DNA of 64,000 bases, from the NCBI RefSeq assembly GCF_007827595.1, contig NZ_VISR01000026.1:62001-126000 (forward strand), given 5' to 3'. How positions within the stretch are numbered: position 1 is the first letter of the stretch; every line of letters starts with the position of its first letter. A program made the position numbers and the translations under genes. Origin of the DNA: Streptomyces sp. BK340. GTDB taxonomy: Bacteria > Actinomycetota > Actinomycetes > Streptomycetales > Streptomycetaceae. The notes beneath the pieces were generated by a model, which had not been told where the DNA came from, did no database searches, and saw only the letters and a program-made list of their open reading frames with translations. This document shows, piece by piece, positions 1 through 11,592 of the stretch.

Positions 1-612
1 CACCGGCACCGCGACCCGGGGTGCGAGCCGGGCCAGCGCCCGCGCCGCCCGCCCCGCGTCGAGGTGCCCCTCGCCGAGGTACGGACCCCAGCCGCCCACC
101 GGCAGCAGGGCCACGTCCACCGGCCCGACCTGCTCCGCCATGTCGTCGAACAGCCCGGTGTCCCCGGCGAAGTAGGTCCGCGCCTCGCCCTCGACGACGT
201 ATCCCAGCGCGGGGGAGCGGTGCGGGCCCACCGGCAGCCGGCGCCCGTCGTGCCGAGCGGGCACCGCGCGGACCACGAGGTCCCCGATCCGGACGGCGTC
301 CCCCGGGGCCACTTCGGTGATCTGCAGCTGTCGCAGCCGGCGCAGCCCGGGTACCGCCCGTGGTGCGCCCCGGGGCACGACCAGGCGCGTGCCCGGGGCG
401 AGCGCGCCCAGCGAGGGGACGTGCAGATGGTCGACGTGCAGATGGGAGACGAGCGCCACGTCCGCGCGACGGGCCTCGGCGGGGGGCACCGCGCCCCGGC
501 GGCGACGCAGATGCGCGAGCCTGTTCGCGAACAGGGGATCGGTAAGCACCCGTATGTTCGAATCCAGGAGCGCGCAGGTGGCGTGACCCCACCAGGTGAT
601 CTCCACCGGCAC
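1..612 (-). CDS. MBL-fold metallohydrolase, partial (C-terminus outside window)
   Basis: The reverse-strand frame is open from a GTG at 612 to the window edge, about 204 residues. It starts VPVEITWWGHATCALLDSN and carries the metallo-beta-lactamase metal motif HLHVDHLH (HxHxDH) near residue 58. A later RHDG and an FAGDTGLFDD segment supply the further His and Asp ligands. This is the UlaG/L-ascorbate-lactonase-like branch of the fold, so a hydrolase with a dinuclear metal site is expected; the substrate is unknown. A GGAGGCGAAGAA ribosome site lies just upstream of the GTG. The C-terminus is missing only because the window begins here. Confidence 0.8.
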   Translation of the reverse strand, partial: MPVEITWWGHATCALLDSNIRVLTDPLFANRLAHLRRRRGAVPPAEARRADVALVSHLHVDHLHVPSLGALAPGTRLVVPRGAPRAVPGLRRLRQLQITEVAPGDAVRIGDLVVRAVPARHDGRRLPVGPHRSPALGYVVEGEARTYFAGDTGLFDDMAEQVGPVDVALLPVGGWGPYLGEGHLDAGRAARALARLAPRVAVPV

Positions 613-697
613 CTTCTTCGCCTCCTTCGCGCGACTCCCCCGAAGCCTACGGGCAGGAGTAGGGTCGGCGGCGAAACCCGGAGGTGAGGGGGACGCC

Positions 698-1129
698 ATG
701 GGACAGTCGCGGGGTGCCTCCGGCGGGCTCGCACAGGTGCGGGTCACCGCCATCGCGAGCCTGACGCCTCTGGAGGAACTGGAGGCCGACCCCTTCCTGG
801 TCGACTCCCGCAGCCAGCACGCCATGTGCGCGCACTGGGCGGCGGAGCGCGGCTATGTGGTCGCGAGGGAACTTCTCGTCGGCGGGCTGCGTTTCGACCA
901 TTGCGCACTGTGGGACGGCGTCCGGCCCGGCGTGGACGTGTTCGTCGCACCCAGCCGGCGCGTGCTGGAGCGTGCGCTGTCCTCGGTGGAGGAGTTCACC
1001 GCCGAGTGCGCGCGGCGCGGGGTGCGGGTGGAGACGGTGGGGCGGGCCGAGCCCTCGTACGACGCGCAGATGAAGGCGCGGGTGCACCGCAGGCTGTCCA
1101 TGCCGACGGCGGGCTACGACGGGCGCTGA
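698..1129 (+). CDS. Conserved hypothetical protein, 143 aa
   Basis: ATG at 698 follows a GGAGGTGAGGGGGACGCC ribosome site, 85 bp from the divergent metallohydrolase start. The product is soluble, 143 residues, with no signal peptide or membrane segment. It reads as a small alpha/beta protein: a segment on residue pairs such as LEELEADPFLVDSR, then a central region VDVFVAPSRRVLERAL and a charged C-terminus. I recognise no catalytic motif and assign no function. Third-position GC bias and a good ribosome site support a real gene. Confidence 0.6.
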   Translation: MGQSRGASGGLAQVRVTAIASLTPLEELEADPFLVDSRSQHAMCAHWAAERGYVVARELLVGGLRFDHCALWDGVRPGVDVFVAPSRRVLERALSSVEEFTAECARRGVRVETVGRAEPSYDAQMKARVHRRLSMPTAGYDGR

Positions 1130-1188
1130 GGGCCCGGCGCCCCGCCCGGCCCGGCTCCGCCCCGTGTGACAAGGTGGAACGAGGCCCG

Positions 1189-3342
1189 GTGATCGAGCGG
1201 GCCGGGACGCGAGGTGTACGGGGCGTGCGGGGCGTGCGGTGGCGGCGGATCGCCAGTCAGGTCGGACGGAGCGTCACGGTGTGGGCGGTCTCCACGCTCA
1301 CCATGCTCCTGCTCGCCGGACTGCTGCCCGACTTCAGGCTCCAGTCCGCCGACGGCGACAGTGCCACGCGGATAGCCGTCACCGCCGCGCTGGGCGCCGG
1401 GGCCTTCGGTGTGCTCTCGGCCGTGGTGTGGCCGCTCCTCGTGCGGCTGCTGCTGCTCGTGCCCGCGTTCGTCCTCGGCCTGCTGGTCTTCTTCCTCAAC
1501 GGCTCCCTGCTGCTGCTCGCCCTGCGCCTCAACCCCTCCGGGCAGGGCGAAGTCGCCCCGGAGACCGCCGTCATCGTGGCGGCCGTGATGTCCGCCGTCG
1601 CCTCGGCCACCGGCGCCGCCCTCGCCGTACGCGACGACGACGCCTACCGCCGTCGTCTGCTGCGCCTCGCCTACCGCCGCCGCAGAGCCGGCCCACCGTG
1701 CGCGGCCACGCCCGGACTGGTCTGCGTCCAGCTCGACGGCGTGGGCCACGACGTGCTCACGCACGCCGTCGGCAAGGGACTCATGCCGACCGTCGGCCGC
1801 TGGCTGGCGTCGGGCGACGGCGTACGGCCGACCCACCGGCTCGCCCCCTGGCGCACCGACTGGTCCAGCCAGACCGGCGCCAGCCAGCTCGGCATCCTGC
1901 ACGGCAGCACCTTCGACGTGCCGGCCTTCCGCTGGTACGAGAAGGACCGGGGCGAGGTGATGGTGTGCAACCGCCCGACCAGCGCCGTCGAACTCCAACG
2001 CCGCGCCACGGCGCACACGGGCGACGGCGGACTGCTCACCGTCGACGGCGCCAGCCGCGGCAACCTGTTCGGCGGCGGCGCCGGAGAACTGGCCCTCGTG
2101 CTGTCCATCGCCACCCGCCGCCGCGGCCGGGACAACCGCTCCCGCGCCGGCTACTTCGCCTACTTCTCCGACCCCGCCAACGCGGTGCGCACCGCCCTGT
2201 CCTTCGTCGCCGAGGTCGCCCGCGAGATCGGCCAGTCCACCCGGGCCCGGATCCGGGGGCAGCGGCCACGGGTGAGCCGCGGCGGCCTCTACCCCTTCGT
2301 GCGCGCCTTCGCCACCGTCGTCGAACGGGACGTCGTGGTCGCCGCCGTGATGGGCGATCTGCTCGCGGGCCGCACCGCCGTCTACGCCGACCTCGTCGCC
2401 TACGACGAGGTCGCCCACCACTCCGGACCGTGCAGCCGGGACGCCGAGAAGGTCCTGCAGCGCCTCGACCGGTCCCTCGCGCTCATCGAGAAGGCCACGG
2501 AACACGCCCCGCGCCCCTACCGGATCGTCGTCCTGTCCGACCACGGCCAGAGCCCCGGCGAGACCTTCCGCGCCCGCTACGGCCTCACCCTCGCCGACCT
2601 CGTCCGTGCCGGGTGCGGACTGCCCGTGCCACGCCGGGCCGAACGAACCCGCAGCGGTGCCGAGGCCCGCACCGCCGTCCGCGCGGCCCTGCGCCGGCCC
2701 GTTGAGGAGAAGGGCGAGCGGCACCGGCCCGCCCCCGCCCTTCGGGCGGGAGGACCCCCGTCCCGCTCCGCTCCGGACTCCGGGCCGATCGTGCTGGCCT
2801 CCGGCAACCTCGGCCTGGTCTCCTTCCCGGACGTGCCGCACCGCATGACCAAGGAGGAGATCGAGGCCCGTCACCCCGCCCTGCTCACCACCCTCGCCAA
2901 CCACCCCGGCATCGGCTTCCTGCTGGTGCGCAGCGAGGAACACGACGGCGTGGTGCTCGGTCCCTACGGCACCGAGATCCCGCTCGCCGAGCTGGACCAC
3001 GAGCCCGGCCCGCTCGCCCGGTTCGGCCCCGGCGCCGCCGACGCCGTCCGCCGCACCCACACCTTCCCGCACACGGCCGACATCATGGTCAACTCCTTCC
3101 ACGACCCCGCCGACGGCGAAGTCCTCGCCTTCGAGGAGCAGATCGGCTCCCACGGCGGCCTCGGCGGCGCCCAGTCCCACCCCTTCCTGCTCTCCCCGCT
3201 CACCCTGTCCGCCCCGGTCGAGGAGGGCGCGGAGCTGACCGGCGCCGAGCACGTGCACCGCGTCCTGCGCCGCTGGCTGCGCGAGGCGAACGGCCCCCAG
3301 GTGCCGATCGGCACGGAGGCCGAGGAGGAGCGGGCCGCCTGA
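1189..3342 (+). CDS. Membrane protein with alkaline-phosphatase-superfamily phosphodiesterase domain
   Basis: About 717 residues. The first ~160 contain four hydrophobic helices (for example VWAVSTLTMLLLAGLLP and LLLLVPAFVLGLLVFFLNG), resembling the phage_holin_4_2 membrane family. The rest is an alkaline-phosphatase-like fold: VQLDGVGHDVL carries the first metal Asp, the TDWSSQTGASQ segment holds the candidate Ser/Thr nucleophile, and VLSDHGQSPGETF supplies Asp-His ligands. It probably hydrolyses phosphodiester or phosphoglycerol-type substrates at the membrane. GTG 1189 was preferred because GAGG precedes it; an in-frame GTG at 1174 is possible. A GC-rich palindrome at 2734-2750 lies in frame within a disordered linker. 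The substrate is not predictable. Confidence 0.75.
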   Translation: MIERAGTRGVRGVRGVRWRRIASQVGRSVTVWAVSTLTMLLLAGLLPDFRLQSADGDSATRIAVTAALGAGAFGVLSAVVWPLLVRLLLLVPAFVLGLLVFFLNGSLLLLALRLNPSGQGEVAPETAVIVAAVMSAVASATGAALAVRDDDAYRRRLLRLAYRRRRAGPPCAATPGLVCVQLDGVGHDVLTHAVGKGLMPTVGRWLASGDGVRPTHRLAPWRTDWSSQTGASQLGILHGSTFDVPAFRWYEKDRGEVMVCNRPTSAVELQRRATAHTGDGGLLTVDGASRGNLFGGGAGELALVLSIATRRRGRDNRSRAGYFAYFSDPANAVRTALSFVAEVAREIGQSTRARIRGQRPRVSRGGLYPFVRAFATVVERDVVVAAVMGDLLAGRTAVYADLVAYDEVAHHSGPCSRDAEKVLQRLDRSLALIEKATEHAPRPYRIVVLSDHGQSPGETFRARYGLTLADLVRAGCGLPVPRRAERTRSGAEARTAVRAALRRPVEEKGERHRPAPALRAGGPPSRSAPDSGPIVLASGNLGLVSFPDVPHRMTKEEIEARHPALLTTLANHPGIGFLLVRSEEHDGVVLGPYGTEIPLAELDHEPGPLARFGPGAADAVRRTHTFPHTADIMVNSFHDPADGEVLAFEEQIGSHGGLGGAQSHPFLLSPLTLSAPVEEGAELTGAEHVHRVLRRWLREANGPQVPIGTEAEEERAA

Positions 3343-3377
3343 AAATCGGCTGCGCGCCCGGGGACGTAGACCCACAC

Positions 3378-3402
3378 TGTTCGAGTCGCACATCCTCGAA
3401 CA
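3378..3402. promoter_or_regulatory. Perfect inverted repeat upstream of the moxR-like gene
   Basis: Arms TGTTCGAG and CTCGAACA are separated by 9 bp, 20 bp before the MoxR gene start. The symmetry suits a dimeric repressor or a 5' UTR hairpin. The half-site order is opposite to an actinobacterial SOS box, so I do not call it LexA. Confidence 0.4.
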
Positions 3403-3421
3403 TCCCCAAGGAGCCTTGGCT

Positions 3422-4483
3422 TTGCAGGCTGCCGTCACGGTCACCCCGGCCCTTCTCCCCGAGCTGCTGCTCGGTCTCGCCACCGTCCGGCCCGTCTTCG
3501 TCTGGGGTGCCCCCGGCATCGGGAAGTCCTCCCTGGTGCGGGAGTTCGCCGCCTCGCTGGGCCTGGAGTGCGTGAGCCTGCTCGGCACCCAGCTCGCCCC
3601 CGAGGACCTGATCGGCGTGCCGCAGATCCGCGAGGGGCGCTCCGTCTTCTGCCCGCCGGAGACCATCGCCCGCGACGAGCCGTACTGCCTGTTCCTGGAC
3701 GAGCTGAACGCGGCCACCCCGGATGTGCAGAAGGCCTTCTACTCGCTCATCCTCGACCGCCGCATCGGCAGCTACGAGCTGCCCGAGGGGTCCATCGTCA
3801 TCGGTGCCGGCAACCGCGCCACCGACAACGCGCTCGCCCGGCCCATCGCCTCCGCCCTGGTCAACCGGCTGGCCCACGTCCACCTGGAGGCGTCCCCGAA
3901 GGACTGGCTCGCCTGGGCGACGGGCCACGGCATCCACCCGTGGATCCTGGACCACCTCACCGACCGGCCCGACCACCTGTGGTCCAAGCCGCCGAAGACC
4001 GAGGAGCCGTTCTCCACGCCCCGCTCCTGGCACATGCTCTCCGACGCCCTGCACTCCTTCGGAGCCGACCTCGACGAAGCGACCCTGAGCGTCCTCGCGC
4101 ACGGCACCCTCACCCCGGCGCACGCCGGCGCCTTCTGCGGCTACGTCAAGATCGTCCGCAGCCGGTTCGGCATCGAGGCCATCCTCAAGGGCGACGCCCG
4201 CTGGCCGCACCGCCCGGAGGACCGCGACCTGCTGTACTACCTCGCCGAGTCCTTCCGCGGCCGCCTGGTCAAGGAGCTGCCGGTCGCCAAGGAGCACATG
4301 TCGGCGAACGGCCGGCAGACCGCCTACCGGGCCAAGTCCCTGCTGGTGCAGCTCGCCGAGATCTCCGTCGAGGTCGCGCAGAGCGTCATCGCCTCCGACA
4401 CCGACGGCAACCCCGTCCTGCCCGCCTGGTTCCTCATCGAGGCCGCCCGGGACATGCCCCGGCTGGTCGAGGCCCGGCGATGA
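3422..4483 (+). CDS. MoxR-family AAA+ ATPase
   Basis: About 353 residues. Walker A is GAPGIGKSS near residue 28 and Walker B is CLFLDELNAA, followed by VIGAGNRATDNALARP, typical of the MoxR branch of AAA+ ATPases. These act as chaperone-like ATPases that load metal or assemble partners containing a VWA domain. TTG 3422 lies 8 bp from AAGGAG (3408-3413); an in-frame TTG at 3416 is only 2 bp from it and is less likely. The stop overlaps the next start by 4 bp (ATGA), so the pair is translationally coupled to the VWA protein, as in RavA-ViaA-like modules. The preceding palindrome at 3378-3402 may regulate both. Confidence 0.85.
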   Translation: MQAAVTVTPALLPELLLGLATVRPVFVWGAPGIGKSSLVREFAASLGLECVSLLGTQLAPEDLIGVPQIREGRSVFCPPETIARDEPYCLFLDELNAATPDVQKAFYSLILDRRIGSYELPEGSIVIGAGNRATDNALARPIASALVNRLAHVHLEASPKDWLAWATGHGIHPWILDHLTDRPDHLWSKPPKTEEPFSTPRSWHMLSDALHSFGADLDEATLSVLAHGTLTPAHAGAFCGYVKIVRSRFGIEAILKGDARWPHRPEDRDLLYYLAESFRGRLVKELPVAKEHMSANGRQTAYRAKSLLVQLAEISVEVAQSVIASDTDGNPVLPAWFLIEAARDMPRLVEARR

Positions 4484-6282
4484 GCGGCCGCGGCGCGAAG
4501 AACAGGAAAAAGCCGGATCCGGCCGCCGAGGACTGCGCCAAGGGCGTCCAGCTGGTGTGGGCCAACCCGGCGCTCGCCGCGATCGAGGCCGACATGTGCC
4601 GCCGCGAGGACTGCTCCGCCTCGCCCCGCCAGGGCCTGGTCCGCATCGACTCCGGCGGCCGCGTCCACCTGCACCCCACCCGCCGGGCGGAGCCCGCCGA
4701 GTGGGCCTGGGCCATCGCCCACGGCCTGATCCACCTCGGCTTCGGACACGTACCCGCCGCCAAGGGCGAACGCGTACAGCCGGACCGCTACGACCTCGCC
4801 GCACGCTGCGCGGTCGTCAACCGCTTCCTGCTCACCTTCCCCGTCGGCCGCACCCCCGACGACCTGCCCGCGTCCTACCCCGGCGGCGACGAGGAACAGA
4901 TCGCCGCCGGCTGGCGCCGCGACGAGCACATCCCGGCCGTGTACGAGCACTGCGGCACGGCCGGCAGCGAACCCGACCAGCTGCTCGTGCCCTGGACCGG
5001 CTACCTGAACAAGCCCCCCGACTGGCAGCTCGCCTTCGCCCACGGCCTCACCCGCACCATGGCCACCGCCATGGACCTGGCCGGCGGCCGCCGCGACGCC
5101 ATGACCGGCGGCCCCACCCGGCTGCGCCCCTGGGAACGCGCCCTGAGCTGGTTCGTCTCCTCCTACCCGCTGCTCGGCGGCATCGCGGCCGGCATCAGAC
5201 TCGTCGCCGACGCCGAACTCGCCCGCGCCCACGACATCGCCGTCGCAGCCGTCGACGCCGAGGCCGGCGAGATCTACGTCAACCCGCTGCGCACCTTCGA
5301 GGACGAGGAGTGGCGCTTCATCCTCGCCCACGAGATGCTGCACGCCGCCCTGCGCCACGGCGACCGCTGCGGCACCCGCGACCCGTACCTGTTCAACGTC
5401 GCCTGCGACTACGTCATCAACGGCTGGCTCGCCGAGATGCAGGTCGGCACCATGCCCGACGGGCTGCTGCACGACCCGCAGCTGGCGGGGCTGTCCGCCG
5501 AGGAGGTCTACGACCGCATCGCCGGCGACCTGCGCCGCATGCGCCGCCTCGCCACCCTGCGCGGCAAGGGCCTCGGTGACGTCCTGGGCGGCCCGCTCGG
5601 CCCGCCCGGCACCCCCGTGGACCTGGACGAGTTCTACCGCCGCGGCCTGGTCCGGGGCCTGGACCTGCACCAGGGGCAGCAGCGCGGTTTCCTGCCCGGC
5701 GGGCTGGTCGAGGAGATCCGCGCGCTCAGCCACCCGCCGCTGCCCTGGGACGCCCGACTGGCCCGCTGGTTCGACGAGTTCGTGCCGAGCCCGCAGGCCG
5801 TGCGCACCTACGCCCGTCCCTCGCGCCGCCAGTCCGCCACCCCCGGCATCCCGCGCGCGGGCCGCTGCTTCCCGCCGGAGGAGATCGCCCGCTGCACCTT
5901 CGGCGTCGTCCTCGACACCTCCGGCTCGATGGACCGCACCCTGCTCGGCAAGGCCCTCGGCGCGATCGCCTCGTACGCCGGGGCCCGCGACGTACCGGCC
6001 GCCCGCGTGGTGTTCTGCGACGCCGCCCCGCACGACGCGGGCTATGTGCCGGTCACCGAGATCGCCGGCCGGGTACGGGTGCACGGGCGCGGCGGCACCG
6101 TTCTGCAGCCCGGCGTCGACCTGCTGCACCGCGCACCGGACTTCCCGCCGGGCGCGCCGGTGCTGGTCATCACCGACGGCTGGTGCGACGTCCTGCGGGT
6201 GCGGCGCGAGCACGCCTATCTGATCCCGGAGGGCGGTCGCCTTCCGTTCACCCCGCGTGGCCCGGTCTTCAGGGTGCAGTGA
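4480..6282 (+). CDS. VWA-like / putative metallopeptidase protein (DUF2201 type)
   Basis: 600 residues. The N-terminal part looks like a zinc-peptidase fold: AWAIAHGLIHLGFGHV occurs early, and a clear HExxH, ILAHEMLHAALRHGD, lies near residue 286. The C-terminal ~140 residues form a von Willebrand A-like domain beginning CTFGVVLDTSGSMDRT, with the DxSxS MIDAS motif. The order peptidase then VWA is that of the DUF2201 family. It overlaps the MoxR gene by 4 bp and is probably remodelled by it. Such pairs are common in actinobacteria, but the client is unknown; proteolysis is inferred only from the HExxH motif. Confidence 0.8.
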   Translation: MSGRGAKNRKKPDPAAEDCAKGVQLVWANPALAAIEADMCRREDCSASPRQGLVRIDSGGRVHLHPTRRAEPAEWAWAIAHGLIHLGFGHVPAAKGERVQPDRYDLAARCAVVNRFLLTFPVGRTPDDLPASYPGGDEEQIAAGWRRDEHIPAVYEHCGTAGSEPDQLLVPWTGYLNKPPDWQLAFAHGLTRTMATAMDLAGGRRDAMTGGPTRLRPWERALSWFVSSYPLLGGIAAGIRLVADAELARAHDIAVAAVDAEAGEIYVNPLRTFEDEEWRFILAHEMLHAALRHGDRCGTRDPYLFNVACDYVINGWLAEMQVGTMPDGLLHDPQLAGLSAEEVYDRIAGDLRRMRRLATLRGKGLGDVLGGPLGPPGTPVDLDEFYRRGLVRGLDLHQGQQRGFLPGGLVEEIRALSHPPLPWDARLARWFDEFVPSPQAVRTYARPSRRQSATPGIPRAGRCFPPEEIARCTFGVVLDTSGSMDRTLLGKALGAIASYAGARDVPAARVVFCDAAPHDAGYVPVTEIAGRVRVHGRGGTVLQPGVDLLHRAPDFPPGAPVLVITDGWCDVLRVRREHAYLIPEGGRLPFTPRGPVFRVQ

Positions 6283-6346
6283 GCCCGGATGTGATCGGAT
6301 GGGTGCGCAGGACTTGGACACGGGACCACATGCGAAAGGAACCACC

Positions 6347-6772
6347 GTGGCTACCACGCGCACCGCACACACGGTCTGGGAAGGCAACCTGATCGAGGGC
6401 ACCGGCCTCGTCACCTTCGACTCCTCCGGCATCGGCCAGCAGCCGGTGTCGTGGCCGTCGCGCGCCGAGAAGGCCAACGGCAAGACCAGCCCCGAGGAGC
6501 TGATCGCCGCCGCCCACTCCAGCTGCTTCTCGATGGCCCTCTCGCACGGCCTCGCCGGCGCCGGCACCCCGCCCACCCGCCTGGAGACCAAGGCCGACGT
6601 CACCTTCCAGCCCGGCGAGGGCATCACCGGCATCCACCTCACCGTCCGCGGCGAGGTGCCGGGCCTGGACGCGGAGGGCTTCGCCTCGGCGGCCGAGGAC
6701 GCCAAGAAGAACTGCCCGGTCAGCCAGGCCCTGACCGGTACGACCATCACCCTGACGGCCGAGCTGGCCTGA
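6347..6772 (+). CDS. OsmC/Ohr-family peroxiredoxin-like protein
   Basis: 141 residues from a GTG preceded by GAAAGGAACCACC. It shows the OsmC pattern: a HTVWEGNLIEGTG opening, the SPEELIAAAHSSCFSMAL helix with the first redox Cys, and KKNCPVSQALTG with the second Cys. The two Cys residues reduce organic or fatty-acid hydroperoxides using lipoylated or thiol partners. It is cytosolic and stands alone between the VWA protein and dnaK. The family call is firm; whether it is an OsmC or Ohr subtype was not resolved. Confidence 0.9.
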   Translation: MATTRTAHTVWEGNLIEGTGLVTFDSSGIGQQPVSWPSRAEKANGKTSPEELIAAAHSSCFSMALSHGLAGAGTPPTRLETKADVTFQPGEGITGIHLTVRGEVPGLDAEGFASAAEDAKKNCPVSQALTGTTITLTAELA

Positions 6773-6911
6773 CCGTCGTACGACCGCCACGGTGCCGCGC
6801 TCCCGGGCAGGGGCGCGGCATCGCCGTTTCCGGGTATTCGTACATTGACAGCGCCGTACGCGCGTTTTGTGCTGGAAGGGTGCGAGGCGCCCTGACGGAA
6901 GGGAACGGACC

Positions 6912-8773
<1,862 letters not shown>

Positions 8774-8777
<4 letters not shown>

Positions 8778-9496
8778 CCGCCCAGCCGCTGCCGGCCCCG
8801 CCGCTCCGGCCGCGGTCCGAGCTGCCTCGGGTCCCGTGTCCGGTAGACGACGTACGGCCGGAACAGGTACTGCACCGGTGCGCTGAACATGTGCACCAGG
8901 CGGCTGTAGGGCACGAACGCGATCAGCAGCATGCCGACGACCGCGTGCACCTGGTACAGCACCGGCACGCCCTCCATCAGGTGGGTCTTCGGCTGGAGCG
9001 TGAACAGACTGCGCGCCCAGGGGGCGATCGTCCCGCGGTAGTCGTAGCCGTCGCCGGAGGTGTGGGCGAGCTTGGCGACCGTGCCCAGGACGATCGCCCC
9101 GAGCAGGACCACGTACATGATCTTGTCGTTGACCGTGGTGGCCCGGTACACGGGGGACCGGGTCCGCCGACGGTAGACCAGCAACAGGATCCCGACGACC
9201 GTCAGCACTCCGGCCGCCGTGCCGCCGTACAGCGAGAACAGGTGGTACGTGTGCTCGCCGACGCCGAGCGCGCGCGTCCAGGACGCGGGCACGAACAGCC
9301 CGATCAGATGCCCGGCCAGCACGAACAGGATGCCGTAGTGGAAGCAGGGCGAGGCGATGTTCAGCAGCTTCGACTCGTACACCTGCGACGAGCGCGTGGT
9401 CCAGCCGTACTTGTCGTAGCGGTAGCGCCAGACGAGGCCGGCGACCAGCAGGGCGAAGGCGATGTAGGGCAGGGCGCCCCACAGGAGTGTGGTCAT
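8774..9496 (-). CDS. narI: Respiratory nitrate reductase gamma subunit NarI
   Basis: 240 residues with about five membrane helices, beginning MTTLLWGALPYIAFALLVAG. Family motifs include KLLNIASPCFHYGILFVLAGH, with a heme-b His pair, and VHAVVGMLLIAF. NarI takes electrons from menaquinol and passes them through two hemes b to NarH. The start overlaps the narJ stop by 4 bp (ATGA). It is last in narGHJI. The TAG stop at 8774-8776 shares bases with the TAA of the convergent dnaK, leaving no room for an ordinary terminator between them. Confidence 0.93.
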
Positions 9497-9987
9497 GACC
9501 GCACCCCGGTGCGTGCGGTCGGCAGAGCAGCGCACACGGCCTCCAGGACGGCCGCGTACGGTGTGCCGTGATCGGTCAGCCGGGACCGCAGCTGTTCCAG
9601 GGCGTCACGGTGCCCGGTCAGCAGATCGGTGTTGCCGGTACGGGCGGTGAACTCCAGCACCGCGGGCAGGAAGTCCGGCAGCTCCTCGCCGCTGAACTCC
9701 AGCCCGTGCTGCCGGTAGACGTCCTTGAAGCGGACCAGGGACATGCCCCGCCGCCGGGTGTCGCCGTCCAGCCACCAGCTCAGGTACAGGCTGTGCCGGT
9801 TCCTGAGGTCGAAGACCTGCACATAGTGCATGGCCAGCTCCTGCGGCTCGGTGACGGCCGCGTGGTCGGTGAACGCGCGCAGCTGCGGGGCGGCTTCGCG
9901 CAGCAGCGGCAGCCGGGCGAAGAAGTCGTCGTCCGGGTAGGTCAGGCAGAGCGCCGCCGCCTGGTACAGCACCGCGTCCGAGGGCAT
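9493..9987 (-). CDS. narJ: Nitrate reductase molybdenum cofactor assembly chaperone NarJ
   Basis: 164 residues, all-helical TorD/NarJ type, including LAMHYVQVFDLRNRHSLYLSW and the ELPDFLPAVLEF segment typical of NarJ. The protein binds apo-NarG in the cytoplasm so that molybdenum cofactor is inserted before membrane attachment to NarI. It is shorter than the roughly 230-residue enteric form, mostly at the C-terminus, as is usual in actinobacteria. An AGGAGACC ribosome site precedes the ATG, and narH ends 10 bp upstream. Confidence 0.93.
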   Translation of the reverse strand: MPSDAVLYQAAALCLTYPDDDFFARLPLLREAAPQLRAFTDHAAVTEPQELAMHYVQVFDLRNRHSLYLSWWLDGDTRRRGMSLVRFKDVYRQHGLEFSGEELPDFLPAVLEFTARTGNTDLLTGHRDALEQLRSRLTDHGTPYAAVLEAVCAALPTARTGVRS

Positions 9988-9996
9988 CAGGGTCTC

Positions 9997-11591
<1,595 letters not shown>

Positions 11592-11592
<1 letters not shown>

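Noticed and set aside
1..612. The metallo-beta-lactamase-fold gene as the missing pqqB
   Set aside because: It is 36 kb away and looks like the UlaG/lactonase branch rather than PqqB.
3378..3402. An actinobacterial SOS (LexA) box upstream of moxR
   Set aside because: The half-sites are in the opposite order to CGAAC-N4-GTTCG and the spacing is 9 bp.
6773..6911. A HAIR/HspR operator in front of dnaK
   Set aside because: I could not find CTTGAGT-N7-ACTCAAG or a close variant in this gap.
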